Notes under the pieces: generated by a model
The model's database searches: none
The model's input: the letters and a program-made list of their open reading frames with translations, nothing else
Told to the model about the DNA's origin: nothing
Shown: one piece after another, positions 25,466 to 33,054 of the stretch
How the letters are laid out: each line of letters opens with the position of its first letter
Numbering within the stretch: the first letter of the stretch is position 1
Assembly (NCBI GenBank): GCA_036495685.1
Contig: DASXMJ010000067.1
Coordinates: 1 to 50,315, forward strand
DNA: 50,315 nt
Reading direction: 5' to 3'
From: Candidatus Binataceae bacterium
GTDB lineage: Bacteria > Desulfobacterota > Binatia > Binatales > Binataceae
Translations under genes and position numbers: made by a program

Positions 25466-26524
25466 TCAGCGCCGCAACATGCCCGACGCGTGGTGCGCAG
25501 CAAGCAGATACTCCGGCTGCGGATTCAGCTCGTACTCGCGCAGGCAAACTTCCGTGAACTTGATAGCATGCTCATCGCCAGACTCGATCGCACGCGCTAC
25601 CAAATCCTCACGATCGTAACTCGGCGATGCGAAGCAATTTTTCGGCACGACCGTAAGCCCATAAACCGTGAACAGCGCGGCCGCAGCCTGCCACCCATAA
25701 CGTAGCGCAACCGCGGCGTCTTGGGCTGACAGGTAAGGAAGCATCGGCCGCAGCGCGGACGGGCCCGTGACCGAGTGGACGAAGACGATAGTGCTTAAGA
25801 CGCTCTTGGCGTTGGCCAGGTACGCGCGCGCAAAGGTGGCAGTCAGGTCCGACAGGAATGCGCTGCCATCGCCCGAGCTGTCGACCAGATCGAGGATGTT
25901 GGCGAAGGGCGTAAACGCGTCGAGCTGCGCAAGCGCCTGACTGATCAGCGCGAAATTCCCGCGCTGCTCCAGCGGCAGGACCTGGAGCGTGGAAATCATC
26001 TTCGACGGCAAGCCCCCGGTTCTGGACGATTGCACGGCGGCGCGCCCCGGAAGCACGTGAAAGGTGGCGGCCCAATAACCCAGCCCCTCCGCCAACTCGC
26101 GGCGTCGCTGCGCCGTATCTGCATGCGCCAGACCGCGCGCGGCGTGTCCAACCCGTATCGGCCCGTGGGTAGCCGCCGCAATGAGGCCGCCGGCCAGTCG
26201 CGGAACCCAGGTTGTCAGGACCTCCCGCCACGGCTGGTCTCGCATTTCGTTTTGGAAAAACGCCATCCAGTCCGCCACTAAAGACTCGCGCCCGAGCAGA
26301 TCGCGCCAGGCTTGCGCGCCAATTCGTCCGGTGGGAAGGGATCGCGGCTCGAGGCCCTTGCGATATTTATCAACCCACGGGATCACCGCATCCGCACGGC
26401 CGAGTGCGCACAACGCTTCCACCGCCATCGGGCCGTGATTGGTAAGCCCGCCGCGGTACTCGGGCCCGTAAGGTTCCAGGATTTCCAGCGCCTCATCGAG
26501 CGCCGAGTAGTCGACCGGAGCCAT
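25466..26524 (-). CDS. Questin oxidase-like protein (DUF4243)
   Basis: A 352-residue, largely helical protein resembling the questin oxidase / DUF4243 family, whose studied fungal members catalyse Baeyer-Villiger-type cleavage in anthraquinone-derived pathways. Visible family features include the N-terminal GGLTNHGPMAVEAL and the ATHGPIRVGHAARGL and GYWAATFHVLPG segments with conserved histidines. The start is ATG 26524, six bases after an AGGAGG ribosome binding site; the TTG one codon earlier is less likely. It sits next to a VOC protein and a Rieske protein, suggesting an oxidative pathway, but bacterial members have no proven substrate. Confidence 0.85.
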   Translation of the reverse strand: MAPVDYSALDEALEILEPYGPEYRGGLTNHGPMAVEALCALGRADAVIPWVDKYRKGLEPRSLPTGRIGAQAWRDLLGRESLVADWMAFFQNEMRDQPWREVLTTWVPRLAGGLIAAATHGPIRVGHAARGLAHADTAQRRRELAEGLGYWAATFHVLPGRAAVQSSRTGGLPSKMISTLQVLPLEQRGNFALISQALAQLDAFTPFANILDLVDSSGDGSAFLSDLTATFARAYLANAKSVLSTIVFVHSVTGPSALRPMLPYLSAQDAAVALRYGWQAAAALFTVYGLTVVPKNCFASPSYDREDLVARAIESGDEHAIKFTEVCLREYELNPQPEYLLAAHHASGMLRR

Positions 26525-26541
26525 CAACTTCCTCCTAGGCG

Positions 26542-26946
26542 CTAACCAGTGATGCTTCGCTGGTTGAGTTCTTCCGCAGAGGAAATGGTGCGGATCTCGA
26601 GCAGATGGTTGGCCAGGTCGCGGAAATACACCTTACGGCCGTGTCCCAGATCATCCACTTTCATGTCGGTCAGCGACCAGGGCTGGCTGCCGTAAACGAG
26701 TCCCGCCTCCTTGACCCGCCCAAAAATCGCGTCGAACTCTGCATCGCTGACGCGAAAGGCATAGTGATGGACCCCAAAACCCTTCCAGCGATCGTCGAAG
26801 TCCATGGTCAACGTTTCGTTGACCCGCACCGGAGCAAACGGTCCGATGGGTCCGTCGTAGTTCAGTCCGAAGAGGTTGGCGAAAAATTTTGCCGAAGCAA
26901 CTTTGTCGTGAGCGGGAACGATCGTGTGATCCAATACGATGCTCAT
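26542..26946 (-). CDS. VOC family (glyoxalase/dioxygenase fold) protein
   Basis: A 134-residue protein of the vicinal-oxygen-chelate superfamily, made of paired beta-alpha-beta-beta-beta units. Candidate metal ligands are His7 (VLDHTIVPAHD), His in the GVHHYAFRVSD strand and the Glu of HLLEIRT near the C-terminus. Such proteins can be dioxygenases, glyoxalases, epimerases or resistance proteins; the sequence does not decide. It lies 17 bases upstream of the questin oxidase-like gene on the same strand, so the two are probably co-transcribed from the Rieske gene region. Confidence 0.87.
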   Translation of the reverse strand: MSIVLDHTIVPAHDKVASAKFFANLFGLNYDGPIGPFAPVRVNETLTMDFDDRWKGFGVHHYAFRVSDAEFDAIFGRVKEAGLVYGSQPWSLTDMKVDDLGHGRKVYFRDLANHLLEIRTISSAEELNQRSITG

Positions 26947-26984
26947 AAATCACCTCGCAGCGAAAAGAATTTCTGCGTCTTTTT

Positions 26985-28739
26985 CTATTCCTCGAACAGG
27001 CGCTCGCCGCGGAACAGCCGCTGCGCGATTTTAAACGTCTGACCCTGTGCACGCGGAGTCGGGGAGTGCGCCGCCAGGTAGCGCGCGGTCGCGATTAGCA
27101 CGTTGGTGCCTGCTTCGCCCCTCCCCAGGTACGCATATTGCCGAATTGCCGCTTCGAAACTTTGAATGGAATGGAAGTCACGATCCTCGCGCAGCAGCGC
27201 GCGGCCGAGAGCGGCGATCAACGCGCGATCCTCATCCCCCGCGGCGAAATGTTCCGCCACCAGGGTGGCCACCTGGTTTACCTGCTGCTGATGGTCGAGC
27301 AGCCCGAGAAGCGCCGCGAGCGCTTCGGGTGCCGGACGCGACCCACCATTGGGATGAGGAATCTGCGCGGAGGGGATATTTAAGAATCGGTTGCGGTACA
27401 CGCTCATCGCCGCGTCGAAGGCGCCGCGCAGGAGTTCAACCGAGGGTGCGCGACGCAGCGCCTGGTGCACCGCGCTGGCAAAGGTGAAGCTGTGGTGCGC
27501 GACGTCCCAATCGCCAAATTCGTTGCTGGTATGGAAGCGCGCCACGCGCATGGCGGCGGCGTACGCTACCGCGCCGCCCAGTTCATCGGGCGTGCATCCC
27601 TCACCAAGCGCTGCCAGCATCGCCTCCACAATCGCTTCCGGGTCGTCGCCCAGGATTAGGCTTACCAGCGCGCCCGCTCCGATCCACGGACGTTTCCCGT
27701 TTCGTCCGGCTTCGAGCGCCGCGGAAATCTTCTCGAAGGTCTGCTCCAGGATCGCAATCAGGTCCACCGGATGACGCCACGAATTCGATTCCTCCATTCG
27801 CTCGCCACCCGCGTATCCGCGGGCGAGGGTGGCGAGCACGGCCTCGGCGCGCTCCCAGCCGGCGTGATCGAGCGCCTCGAAGGCCTTGTTGGTGAAGTCG
27901 AACAGATGCCCGATATCGACGTAGCGATGGTCGGTGACGGCCGCGAACATCATTTGTGCCAGTTCGCGTGGTGAAGCGCCTGCGTGCACCGCGCTGGTGA
28001 TACAACGCTCCGCGCCTTCTGCGTCGCGGACCTCCACGAACTGGCGAAACCATCTGTGCAGCTTGTCCAACTCGCCGCCCACCGGACCTGGCAGCGAACG
28101 GACCGTGAAATGCGGCGGTTCGCCCGCGCAATCCTCGGCGGCGCTCGCAAGACCGTGGTAGAGCGCGCGCGTGCGGTCCCCCGGGTCGAGCCACGGCAAA
28201 AGATTCATCATGCAGGTGAGGGTAGTAAGTCCCGAACCCCATCCCGCGCGTCGATAACGCACGCCGAAATCGAGTCCGGCGCGAAACGGCACGATCGGGT
28301 CTGCCTCGCCGCGCTCCAGAATTGCGATTACAGATTTGGCAATGACCAGCGGAATGTTGCGCTCCAGTCCGTCCCCAAGGCGCTGCTTGTGTTGCTCGAC
28401 GGGATCGCCGTGTTCCGCGAGGTCCACCAGGATGATCCCGGCGTCGATCCGCACCGGGAATGCGCGGAGATCGTCGGCCCACTGGTCAAAGGTTCCCCCG
28501 CTGGCCAGGTCGAAACGCGCGTGATGCCAGTGGCAGGTGAGGATGCAGTCCTTCACACTGCCGCGATCAAGCGGGAACCCCATGTGAGGGCATCGATTGT
28601 CTACTGCGAAGATTCGGCCACCGGTGTTAAAGAGCGCGATGACGTGGCCTTCCAGGGTGACCACGCGGCTCTTGCCTTCGGGAAGGTGCTCGATGTTAAG
28701 GGCGCGAACGAAGCGGGCTGAATCGCGATGCTCTTTCAT
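26985..28739 (-). CDS. Rieske [2Fe-2S] protein with long helical C-terminal region
   Basis: A 584-residue protein. The first about 105 residues form a Rieske domain binding a [2Fe-2S] cluster through Cys50, His52, Cys69 and His72 (RCPHMGFP and TCHWHHARFD). The remaining about 470 residues are rich in Ala, Leu and helix-forming segments, without the metal-binding domain of ring-hydroxylating oxygenases. The region has repeated histidine-bearing helices (for example RYVDIGHLFDFTNKAFE and MRVARFHTSNEFGDWDVAHHSF) and no family I can name. It may be a soluble redox or oxygen-activating enzyme. Start ATG 28739 has AGGAGG nine bases upstream. It is divergent from a SufR-like Fe-S regulator and upstream of the VOC and questin-oxidase genes. 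Confidence 0.87.
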   Translation of the reverse strand: MKEHRDSARFVRALNIEHLPEGKSRVVTLEGHVIALFNTGGRIFAVDNRCPHMGFPLDRGSVKDCILTCHWHHARFDLASGGTFDQWADDLRAFPVRIDAGIILVDLAEHGDPVEQHKQRLGDGLERNIPLVIAKSVIAILERGEADPIVPFRAGLDFGVRYRRAGWGSGLTTLTCMMNLLPWLDPGDRTRALYHGLASAAEDCAGEPPHFTVRSLPGPVGGELDKLHRWFRQFVEVRDAEGAERCITSAVHAGASPRELAQMMFAAVTDHRYVDIGHLFDFTNKAFEALDHAGWERAEAVLATLARGYAGGERMEESNSWRHPVDLIAILEQTFEKISAALEAGRNGKRPWIGAGALVSLILGDDPEAIVEAMLAALGEGCTPDELGGAVAYAAAMRVARFHTSNEFGDWDVAHHSFTFASAVHQALRRAPSVELLRGAFDAAMSVYRNRFLNIPSAQIPHPNGGSRPAPEALAALLGLLDHQQQVNQVATLVAEHFAAGDEDRALIAALGRALLREDRDFHSIQSFEAAIRQYAYLGRGEAGTNVLIATARYLAAHSPTPRAQGQTFKIAQRLFRGERLFEE

Positions 28740-28769
28740 GGCACCCAGCCTCCTGTCGGAGCGGATAGT

Positions 28770-28782
28770 TTGTAAAGTACAA
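28770..28782. promoter_or_regulatory. Palindromic operator candidate
   Basis: TTGTA-AAG-TACAA, a perfect 5-3-5 inverted repeat between the divergent Rieske and SufR-like genes. It covers the predicted -10 box of the Rieske promoter, which is where a repressor would bind. The SufR-like protein encoded next door is the natural candidate to recognise it. Confidence 0.55.
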
Positions 28783-28801
28783 TCTTTCATAATTAAGTCA
28801 A
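28774..28801 (-). promoter_or_regulatory. Predicted sigma70-type promoter of the Rieske operon
   Basis: On the minus strand, TTGACT (28796-28801) and TACTTT (28774-28779) are separated by 16 bases, about 35 bases before the ATG of the Rieske gene. The -35 box is near consensus; the -10 box is weak, which suits a regulated promoter. Confidence 0.45.
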
Positions 28802-28835
28802 GAGAGACCTTGATTAATATTTGGGCTCGGCTAGC

Positions 28836-29543
28836 ATGGTGCTTATGGCCTCGAATCCGACCGGCACCGATGTGCGCACCGGCGAGCGCATCCTCTACCT
28901 GTTGAAGACCAAGGGTCCCCAGGCAGCCAGCGCACTAGCGCAGCGCTTGCACCTCACGGCGATGGCGGTTCGGCAGCATCTGTATCGCTTCCGCGAGGAG
29001 GGCCTCGTGAAGTTCAGTAACGAGCGCCGCCCGGTGGGGCGCCCCGCGCAGATCTGGCGGCTCACCGAGCGGGCGGCAACGCGCTTTCCCGAGAGTCACG
29101 CGGAACTGACGCTGGAAATGATCAGCGCGATTCGCGTCGCGTTCGGCGAAGAAGGTTTGGACAAGCTGCTCAAAGAACGTACTCGCCGCCAGCTGCGCGA
29201 CTACAGCGAGAAAATCAGAAGCGCTGGAAGCGGACTGCTCGAGCGCGTGCGAGCGCTGTCCGAAATTCGGAGCGCGCAGGGCTACATGTCGGAATGCATG
29301 GCGCGCCCCGACGGAACTATTCTACTCGCCGAGAATCACTGCCCCATCTGCATAGCAGCCGAGTCGTGCCAGGGGCTGTGTCGAGAAGAGCTATCTCTGT
29401 TCCGCGAAGTGCTGGGCAAAAAAACCAGTGTCGAGCGCACCGACCACATCCTCGCCGGTGCACGCCGCTGCGCGTATGTCATTTGTCCCGCGCGGGGCAC
29501 CGCATTCAACCACTCAGGCATAAGGACTCCCGGTCAGGACTAA
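28836..29543 (+). CDS. SufR-like Fe-S cluster-binding transcriptional regulator
   Basis: A 235-residue regulator. The N-terminal winged HTH (ILYLLKTKGPQAASALAQRL, then LTAMAVRQHLYRFREEGLV) is followed by a long helical segment. The C-terminal cysteine set is Cys-Pro-Ile-Cys, SCQGLC and RRCAYVI. The order and spacing resemble SufR, the repressor of Fe-S cluster assembly genes, which senses [4Fe-4S] status. The cysteines here differ slightly from classic SufR, so the cluster type should be treated as predicted. No suf genes are present; the divergent Rieske gene, whose promoter contains a palindrome, is the likely target. Two starts nine bases apart (28836, 28845) are possible. Confidence 0.85.
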   Translation: MVLMASNPTGTDVRTGERILYLLKTKGPQAASALAQRLHLTAMAVRQHLYRFREEGLVKFSNERRPVGRPAQIWRLTERAATRFPESHAELTLEMISAIRVAFGEEGLDKLLKERTRRQLRDYSEKIRSAGSGLLERVRALSEIRSAQGYMSECMARPDGTILLAENHCPICIAAESCQGLCREELSLFREVLGKKTSVERTDHILAGARRCAYVICPARGTAFNHSGIRTPGQD

Positions 29544-29634
29544 AGCTGGGCACGACTTCGGGCACCGGCGGATCCCCGCGCGAGTCACAAGGCCTTTTTC
29601 TCGCTGGGCATGCAGGACTCCGCGGGATGGCTTT

Positions 29635-29666
29635 CCGCCCCGCTGCCAACTTGCCAACCGGGGCGG
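29635..29666. terminator. Bidirectional hairpin between convergent genes
   Basis: Stem CCGCCCCG / CGGGGCGG (8 bp) with a 16-base loop, followed by GTTTCC on the plus strand. It lies between the SufR-like gene and the convergent secreted-protein gene and probably ends both transcripts, though the T-run is short. Confidence 0.45.
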
Positions 29667-29671
29667 GTTTC

Positions 29672-30508
29672 CTAGGGCGCCTCGGTACTGAACGCTACCT
29701 TCAAATCATCGCTCTGAAACGGATACACGTGCACCATCCATCCGAAGATCTGCGGATGGAAATTGCCCCCCACCGCTTCGCAATCCGCCGCGCTCGAAAT
29801 CGTTCCGACAAACCCGAAACGTGGATCCGCCATGTAGCCGAAACGCATCCGCGCGCCTGAACTTGCACTGAATCCCATCGGATTGGTGGGAATCGAGGCT
29901 CTGACGTGGCCCCGGATGTCGCCATTCATGACGTCCTGCTCGGTCACGCCCGCCGGCAGACATATGTTGGTGTGCGCGTGCCAGTGAGTGAGACTTAGCG
30001 GAATGATCGCGTCGAGCTGGTCGAGGGTATAGTTGGCCGGCGCCGAGTACATCGCGCCTACCAACTTGTAGCCGCCGAGGGTCTTCCGCTCGAAGAGGAG
30101 CGCGCCCGGCCGCTCGATATTTACGTCACCGAGGTACTCGTCTGCGCTCAATGCGCGGTTGGCGAAGTGGTAGACGTCCTGCGGGACCGTCGGCATGTAT
30201 GGAATGTAACCTGCCGCCACTGCGGCCTCGGAGTCCTGGTACCTGGCCAGCACCCGCCGCATCGTGGCGATAATCTCTTCGCCCCGCTGCGCATCGGCTG
30301 GGGTTTGGGGGCGTGTCGGAGTCATGGTCATGTGGTCGCCGATCATCATGTGCTTGCCCATTGCGCCCATCGCACCGCTATTCGAGGATTGACCCGATTC
30401 CGCCGACATGTCCATTCCGTTCATGTCGTGGGCGCCGACCATGGTGGCAACTGTCAGTAGCACGGCGCAGGTAGTTACCAGCGATGCAGCTTTCAAATTC
30501 GGGTTCAT
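29672..30508 (-). CDS. Secreted Met/His-rich protein of unknown function
   Basis: A 278-residue protein with an N-terminal signal peptide (Lys near residue 6, hydrophobic core, cleavage near VGA-HD). The mature start is very rich in Met and His over about 35 residues (HDMNGMDM, GKHMMIGDHMTM), as in periplasmic copper-binding proteins. The larger C-terminal domain has conserved-looking motifs SLTHWHAHTNICLP and NFHPQIFGWMVHVYPF with many histidines. No named family is recognised. A role in metal binding or resistance is an inference from composition only. The start ATG 30508 has AGGAGA eight bases upstream; a longer start at 30541 is less likely. Confidence 0.8.
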   Translation of the reverse strand: MNPNLKAASLVTTCAVLLTVATMVGAHDMNGMDMSAESGQSSNSGAMGAMGKHMMIGDHMTMTPTRPQTPADAQRGEEIIATMRRVLARYQDSEAAVAAGYIPYMPTVPQDVYHFANRALSADEYLGDVNIERPGALLFERKTLGGYKLVGAMYSAPANYTLDQLDAIIPLSLTHWHAHTNICLPAGVTEQDVMNGDIRGHVRASIPTNPMGFSASSGARMRFGYMADPRFGFVGTISSAADCEAVGGNFHPQIFGWMVHVYPFQSDDLKVAFSTEAP

Positions 30509-30942
30509 TGCGCTTTCTCCTGCAATGGGTAACAAGCCCAATCATCCTACCAGACCGTGTACGTCAAAAGCATACAAATAGCGAGTGCTCTCCTCCTTGC
30601 GATCCGCCGGTTCTTCGCGGTGCTTTCAGAGCGCCCGCATGCACCAAGCCCGACTGGACGGCTGGGCTCTCTGCGCCGTACGCAACGCTTTTGTGTCCAT
30701 GGCGCTGAAATCTGCCTTGAACCCGAGCGACGTCGTCGCGCACCAGCATCCCGTGCCACGGCGCTGATTTGCGTCGGTGAGGACGTCGCCCGCCCTCTCC
30801 AACTGAGTGCAGCCGTTTGAGCGAAGCGGGCGCGGGAACGGTGCGCCTTGCAGGCGATGCTGAATGCTCGGTTTGTAGCATCGCGTGGTTCTCCGCTAGT
30901 TTGGGCCCCGTCAAGACACCGAAACGCGCACGGAGACACGCC
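30509..30942. other. Intergenic region upstream of the dehydrogenase operon
   Basis: About 430 bases between the secreted-protein gene and the divergent 2-oxoacid dehydrogenase operon. Several overlapping frames on both strands have no recognisable domain. A plus-strand GTG frame at 30557-30820 begins with a hydrophobic stretch but becomes Arg-rich and is probably not a gene. The region should contain both promoters; I could not pick out clear boxes. Confidence 0.4.
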
Positions 30943-31896
30943 ATGGATCGCAATCTGAAACTGCAAATCTACCGCAATATGATCCTGAGCCGGCGCCTGG
31001 AAGAACGGATCGCCGAGCTCATCAAGGCCGGACAGGTCGGTGGGTTCATGCATCCGGGCGTCGGCCAGGAGACCCTCCAGTGTGCCGCCATCGCGGCCCT
31101 GCGGCGCGACGACTATATGCTCTATGCGCACCGCGGCGTGGCCTACTGGGTCGCGCGTGGCATCCCGCTTGAAAAGGTCCTCTGCGATCTTGCCGGCCGT
31201 GAGGGCGGAACCAATCGCGGCAAGGGCGGCGTTATGCGCGTGGTCTATCCCGAACTTGGAGTGTTAGGCGAAAGCGGCACCCTCGGTGGATGCTTTCCCA
31301 TCGCTAGCGGGGCCGGTCTCTCGATCAAAGTGAAAGGTGGTGACCAGGCGGTCCTGTGCTTCTTCGGCGACGGCACCTCCAATCGCGGCACCTTCCACGA
31401 AAGCATGAACTTCTGCGCGGTGCGCAAGCTGCCCGTGGTATTTCTGTGCGAAAACAATGGCTGGGCGGTGTCGATGCCGACCGAACGCTCGACCGCCGTG
31501 AAGGACATTGCGGACCGCGCGAAGGGTTATGCGGTCCCGGGAAAGGTCGTGGATGGTAACGATCCGGAGCAGGTCTTCGCTACGGTCAGTGAGGCGCTGC
31601 AGCGCGCCCGCACCGGAGCGGGCCCGTCCTTGGTTGAGGCCAAGACTTACCGTCTCTGGGGCCACTGGATTGGGGACCCGGAGAGTTATCGCTCGCGCGA
31701 GGAAGTCGAAAAGCAATGGCGGCGCGATCCCATTCCGATCTACGAAGCCAAGCTGGCCCAGGAAGGCGTCCTCAACGACTCGCTACGCTCGGAGGCCGAT
31801 GCCGACGCCCGCACCAAAATCGATCGCGCGATCGAGTTCATGCAGAAGCAGCCGTTTCCGAAGCCCGAGTCGGCGCTCGAAGACGTGTTTGCCTGA
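30943..31896 (+). CDS. 2-oxoacid dehydrogenase E1 component, alpha subunit
   Basis: The thiamine-diphosphate-binding alpha subunit of an E1 heterotetramer (pyruvate, acetoin or branched-chain 2-oxoacid dehydrogenase type), 317 residues. It decarboxylates the 2-oxoacid and passes the acyl group to the E2 lipoyl group. The TPP motif runs from GDGTSNRG to ENNGWAVS, and the YRLWGHWIGDPESYR segment resembles the phosphorylation-loop region. The ATG at 30943 is preceded by GGAGA; the longer open frame upstream lacks family similarity. It is followed by E1 beta and E2 genes. Acetoin-type enzymes are a close alternative to pyruvate-type. Confidence 0.92.
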   Translation: MDRNLKLQIYRNMILSRRLEERIAELIKAGQVGGFMHPGVGQETLQCAAIAALRRDDYMLYAHRGVAYWVARGIPLEKVLCDLAGREGGTNRGKGGVMRVVYPELGVLGESGTLGGCFPIASGAGLSIKVKGGDQAVLCFFGDGTSNRGTFHESMNFCAVRKLPVVFLCENNGWAVSMPTERSTAVKDIADRAKGYAVPGKVVDGNDPEQVFATVSEALQRARTGAGPSLVEAKTYRLWGHWIGDPESYRSREEVEKQWRRDPIPIYEAKLAQEGVLNDSLRSEADADARTKIDRAIEFMQKQPFPKPESALEDVFA

Positions 31897-31902
31897 GCCG
31901 AC

Positions 31903-31921
31903 AACCCGGCGGGGTTTTTTT
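31903..31921 (+). terminator. Terminator-like hairpin between E1 alpha and beta
   Basis: A 5-bp stem (AACCC / GGGTT) with a GGCG loop followed immediately by a run of T's, in the 58-base gap between E1 alpha and E1 beta. It is weak and could lower the amount of downstream mRNA rather than stop it. Confidence 0.35.
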
Positions 31922-31954
31922 GGGCCTCGGCGTCACACCCTGGAGAGAAAGGCG

Positions 31955-32929
31955 ATGCGAACGATTACGTACGCGCAAGGAATCAAGGAAGCGTTGGTCG
32001 AGGAGATGCGCCGCGACCCCACCGTCATTCTGTACGGCGAGGATGTCGCCAACTTCGGCGGAATTTTCCGCATCACCTCGGGACTCAAGGAGGAGTTCGG
32101 CGAGGAACGCGTCTTCGATACGCCGATTTCCGAGAATGCGTTCGTCGGTGCCGGAGTCGGGGCTGCGCTCACCGGGCTCAGGCCGGTCGTCGAACTTCAA
32201 TTCGCCGATTTTTTGTTCACCGCCGGAGACGAGATCGTGCTGAAAGCGGGGATGTGGCGCTACGCTCACGGCGGAGCCTATCGAGTACCGCTGGTGGTGC
32301 GATGCCCCTCGGGCGCGGCGGGGGTCGGTCCGGAGCACGGTCAGTGTCCGGAGGCATTCTTCATGCACGCGCCGGGGTTGAAAATCGTCTCTCCTTCCAA
32401 CCCCGCCGATGCCAAGGGTCTGCTCAAAGCCGCCATCCGCGACGACAACCCGGTGCTCTACTTCGAACATAAGCTGTTGTACGCCGCGAAAGGCGAAGTG
32501 CCCGAAGATGCCGACTATCTCGTTCCCCTGGGGAAAGCCGCGGTGGTGCGGCCAGGCGATGCGCTCACGCTGGTCGCGATCTCCGCGATGGTTCCCAAGG
32601 CGCTCGCGGCCGCCGATCGGTTGGCCAAGGAGGGCCACCATATTGAAGTCATCGACCCGCGTTCCCTGTGTCCGTTCGATCGGCCTGCGATTGTCGAGTC
32701 GGTAAAGAAAACCGGCAAGATCGTAGTCGCCGAGGAAAGCTATCGAACGCTGGGCGTCGGAGCTGAGATCGGCGCGCTCCTGATGGAGGAAGCGCTTGAA
32801 TATCTCGACCGGCCGCTGCGCCGCGTGGCAATTCCGGACGTTCCGGTTCCGACTGCGGCGGTCCTCGAGAAATTTGTGATTCCGAGCGAAGAAAAGATTT
32901 ACCAGACGTGCCGGGAACTACTTTCGTGA
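31955..32929 (+). CDS. 2-oxoacid dehydrogenase E1 component, beta subunit
   Basis: The beta subunit that pairs with the E1 alpha chain to form the TPP active site, 324 residues. Characteristic segments are VILYGEDVANFGGIFRIT, DTPISENAFVGAGVGAALTG and the GPEHGQCPEAFFMHAPGL loop, followed by the C-terminal transketolase domain (IDPRSLCPFDRPAIVES). The start ATG 31955 follows a GGAGAG ribosome binding site; the upstream open frame is the out-of-phase shadow of the alpha gene. Co-transcribed with alpha and with the E2 gene about 125 bases downstream. Confidence 0.93.
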   Translation: MRTITYAQGIKEALVEEMRRDPTVILYGEDVANFGGIFRITSGLKEEFGEERVFDTPISENAFVGAGVGAALTGLRPVVELQFADFLFTAGDEIVLKAGMWRYAHGGAYRVPLVVRCPSGAAGVGPEHGQCPEAFFMHAPGLKIVSPSNPADAKGLLKAAIRDDNPVLYFEHKLLYAAKGEVPEDADYLVPLGKAAVVRPGDALTLVAISAMVPKALAAADRLAKEGHHIEVIDPRSLCPFDRPAIVESVKKTGKIVVAEESYRTLGVGAEIGALLMEEALEYLDRPLRRVAIPDVPVPTAAVLEKFVIPSEEKIYQTCRELLS

Positions 32930-33054
32930 TTCAGCTGAGCCTCACATCGGGCGCGCCAAAGTCTCACCCCTCGGCGGGCCCATCGGCGCAGCGGACTAAG
33001 GGCCCCCCCTGGCTAGAGATGTTGCGGGCTTTTTCGTAGAACTCGAAATTTACC

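Noticed and set aside
30557-30820. Plus-strand frame with a signal-like N-terminus
   Set aside because: Only the first 20 residues look natural; the rest is Arg-rich and overlaps other equally open frames, so it is likely chance in GC-rich DNA.
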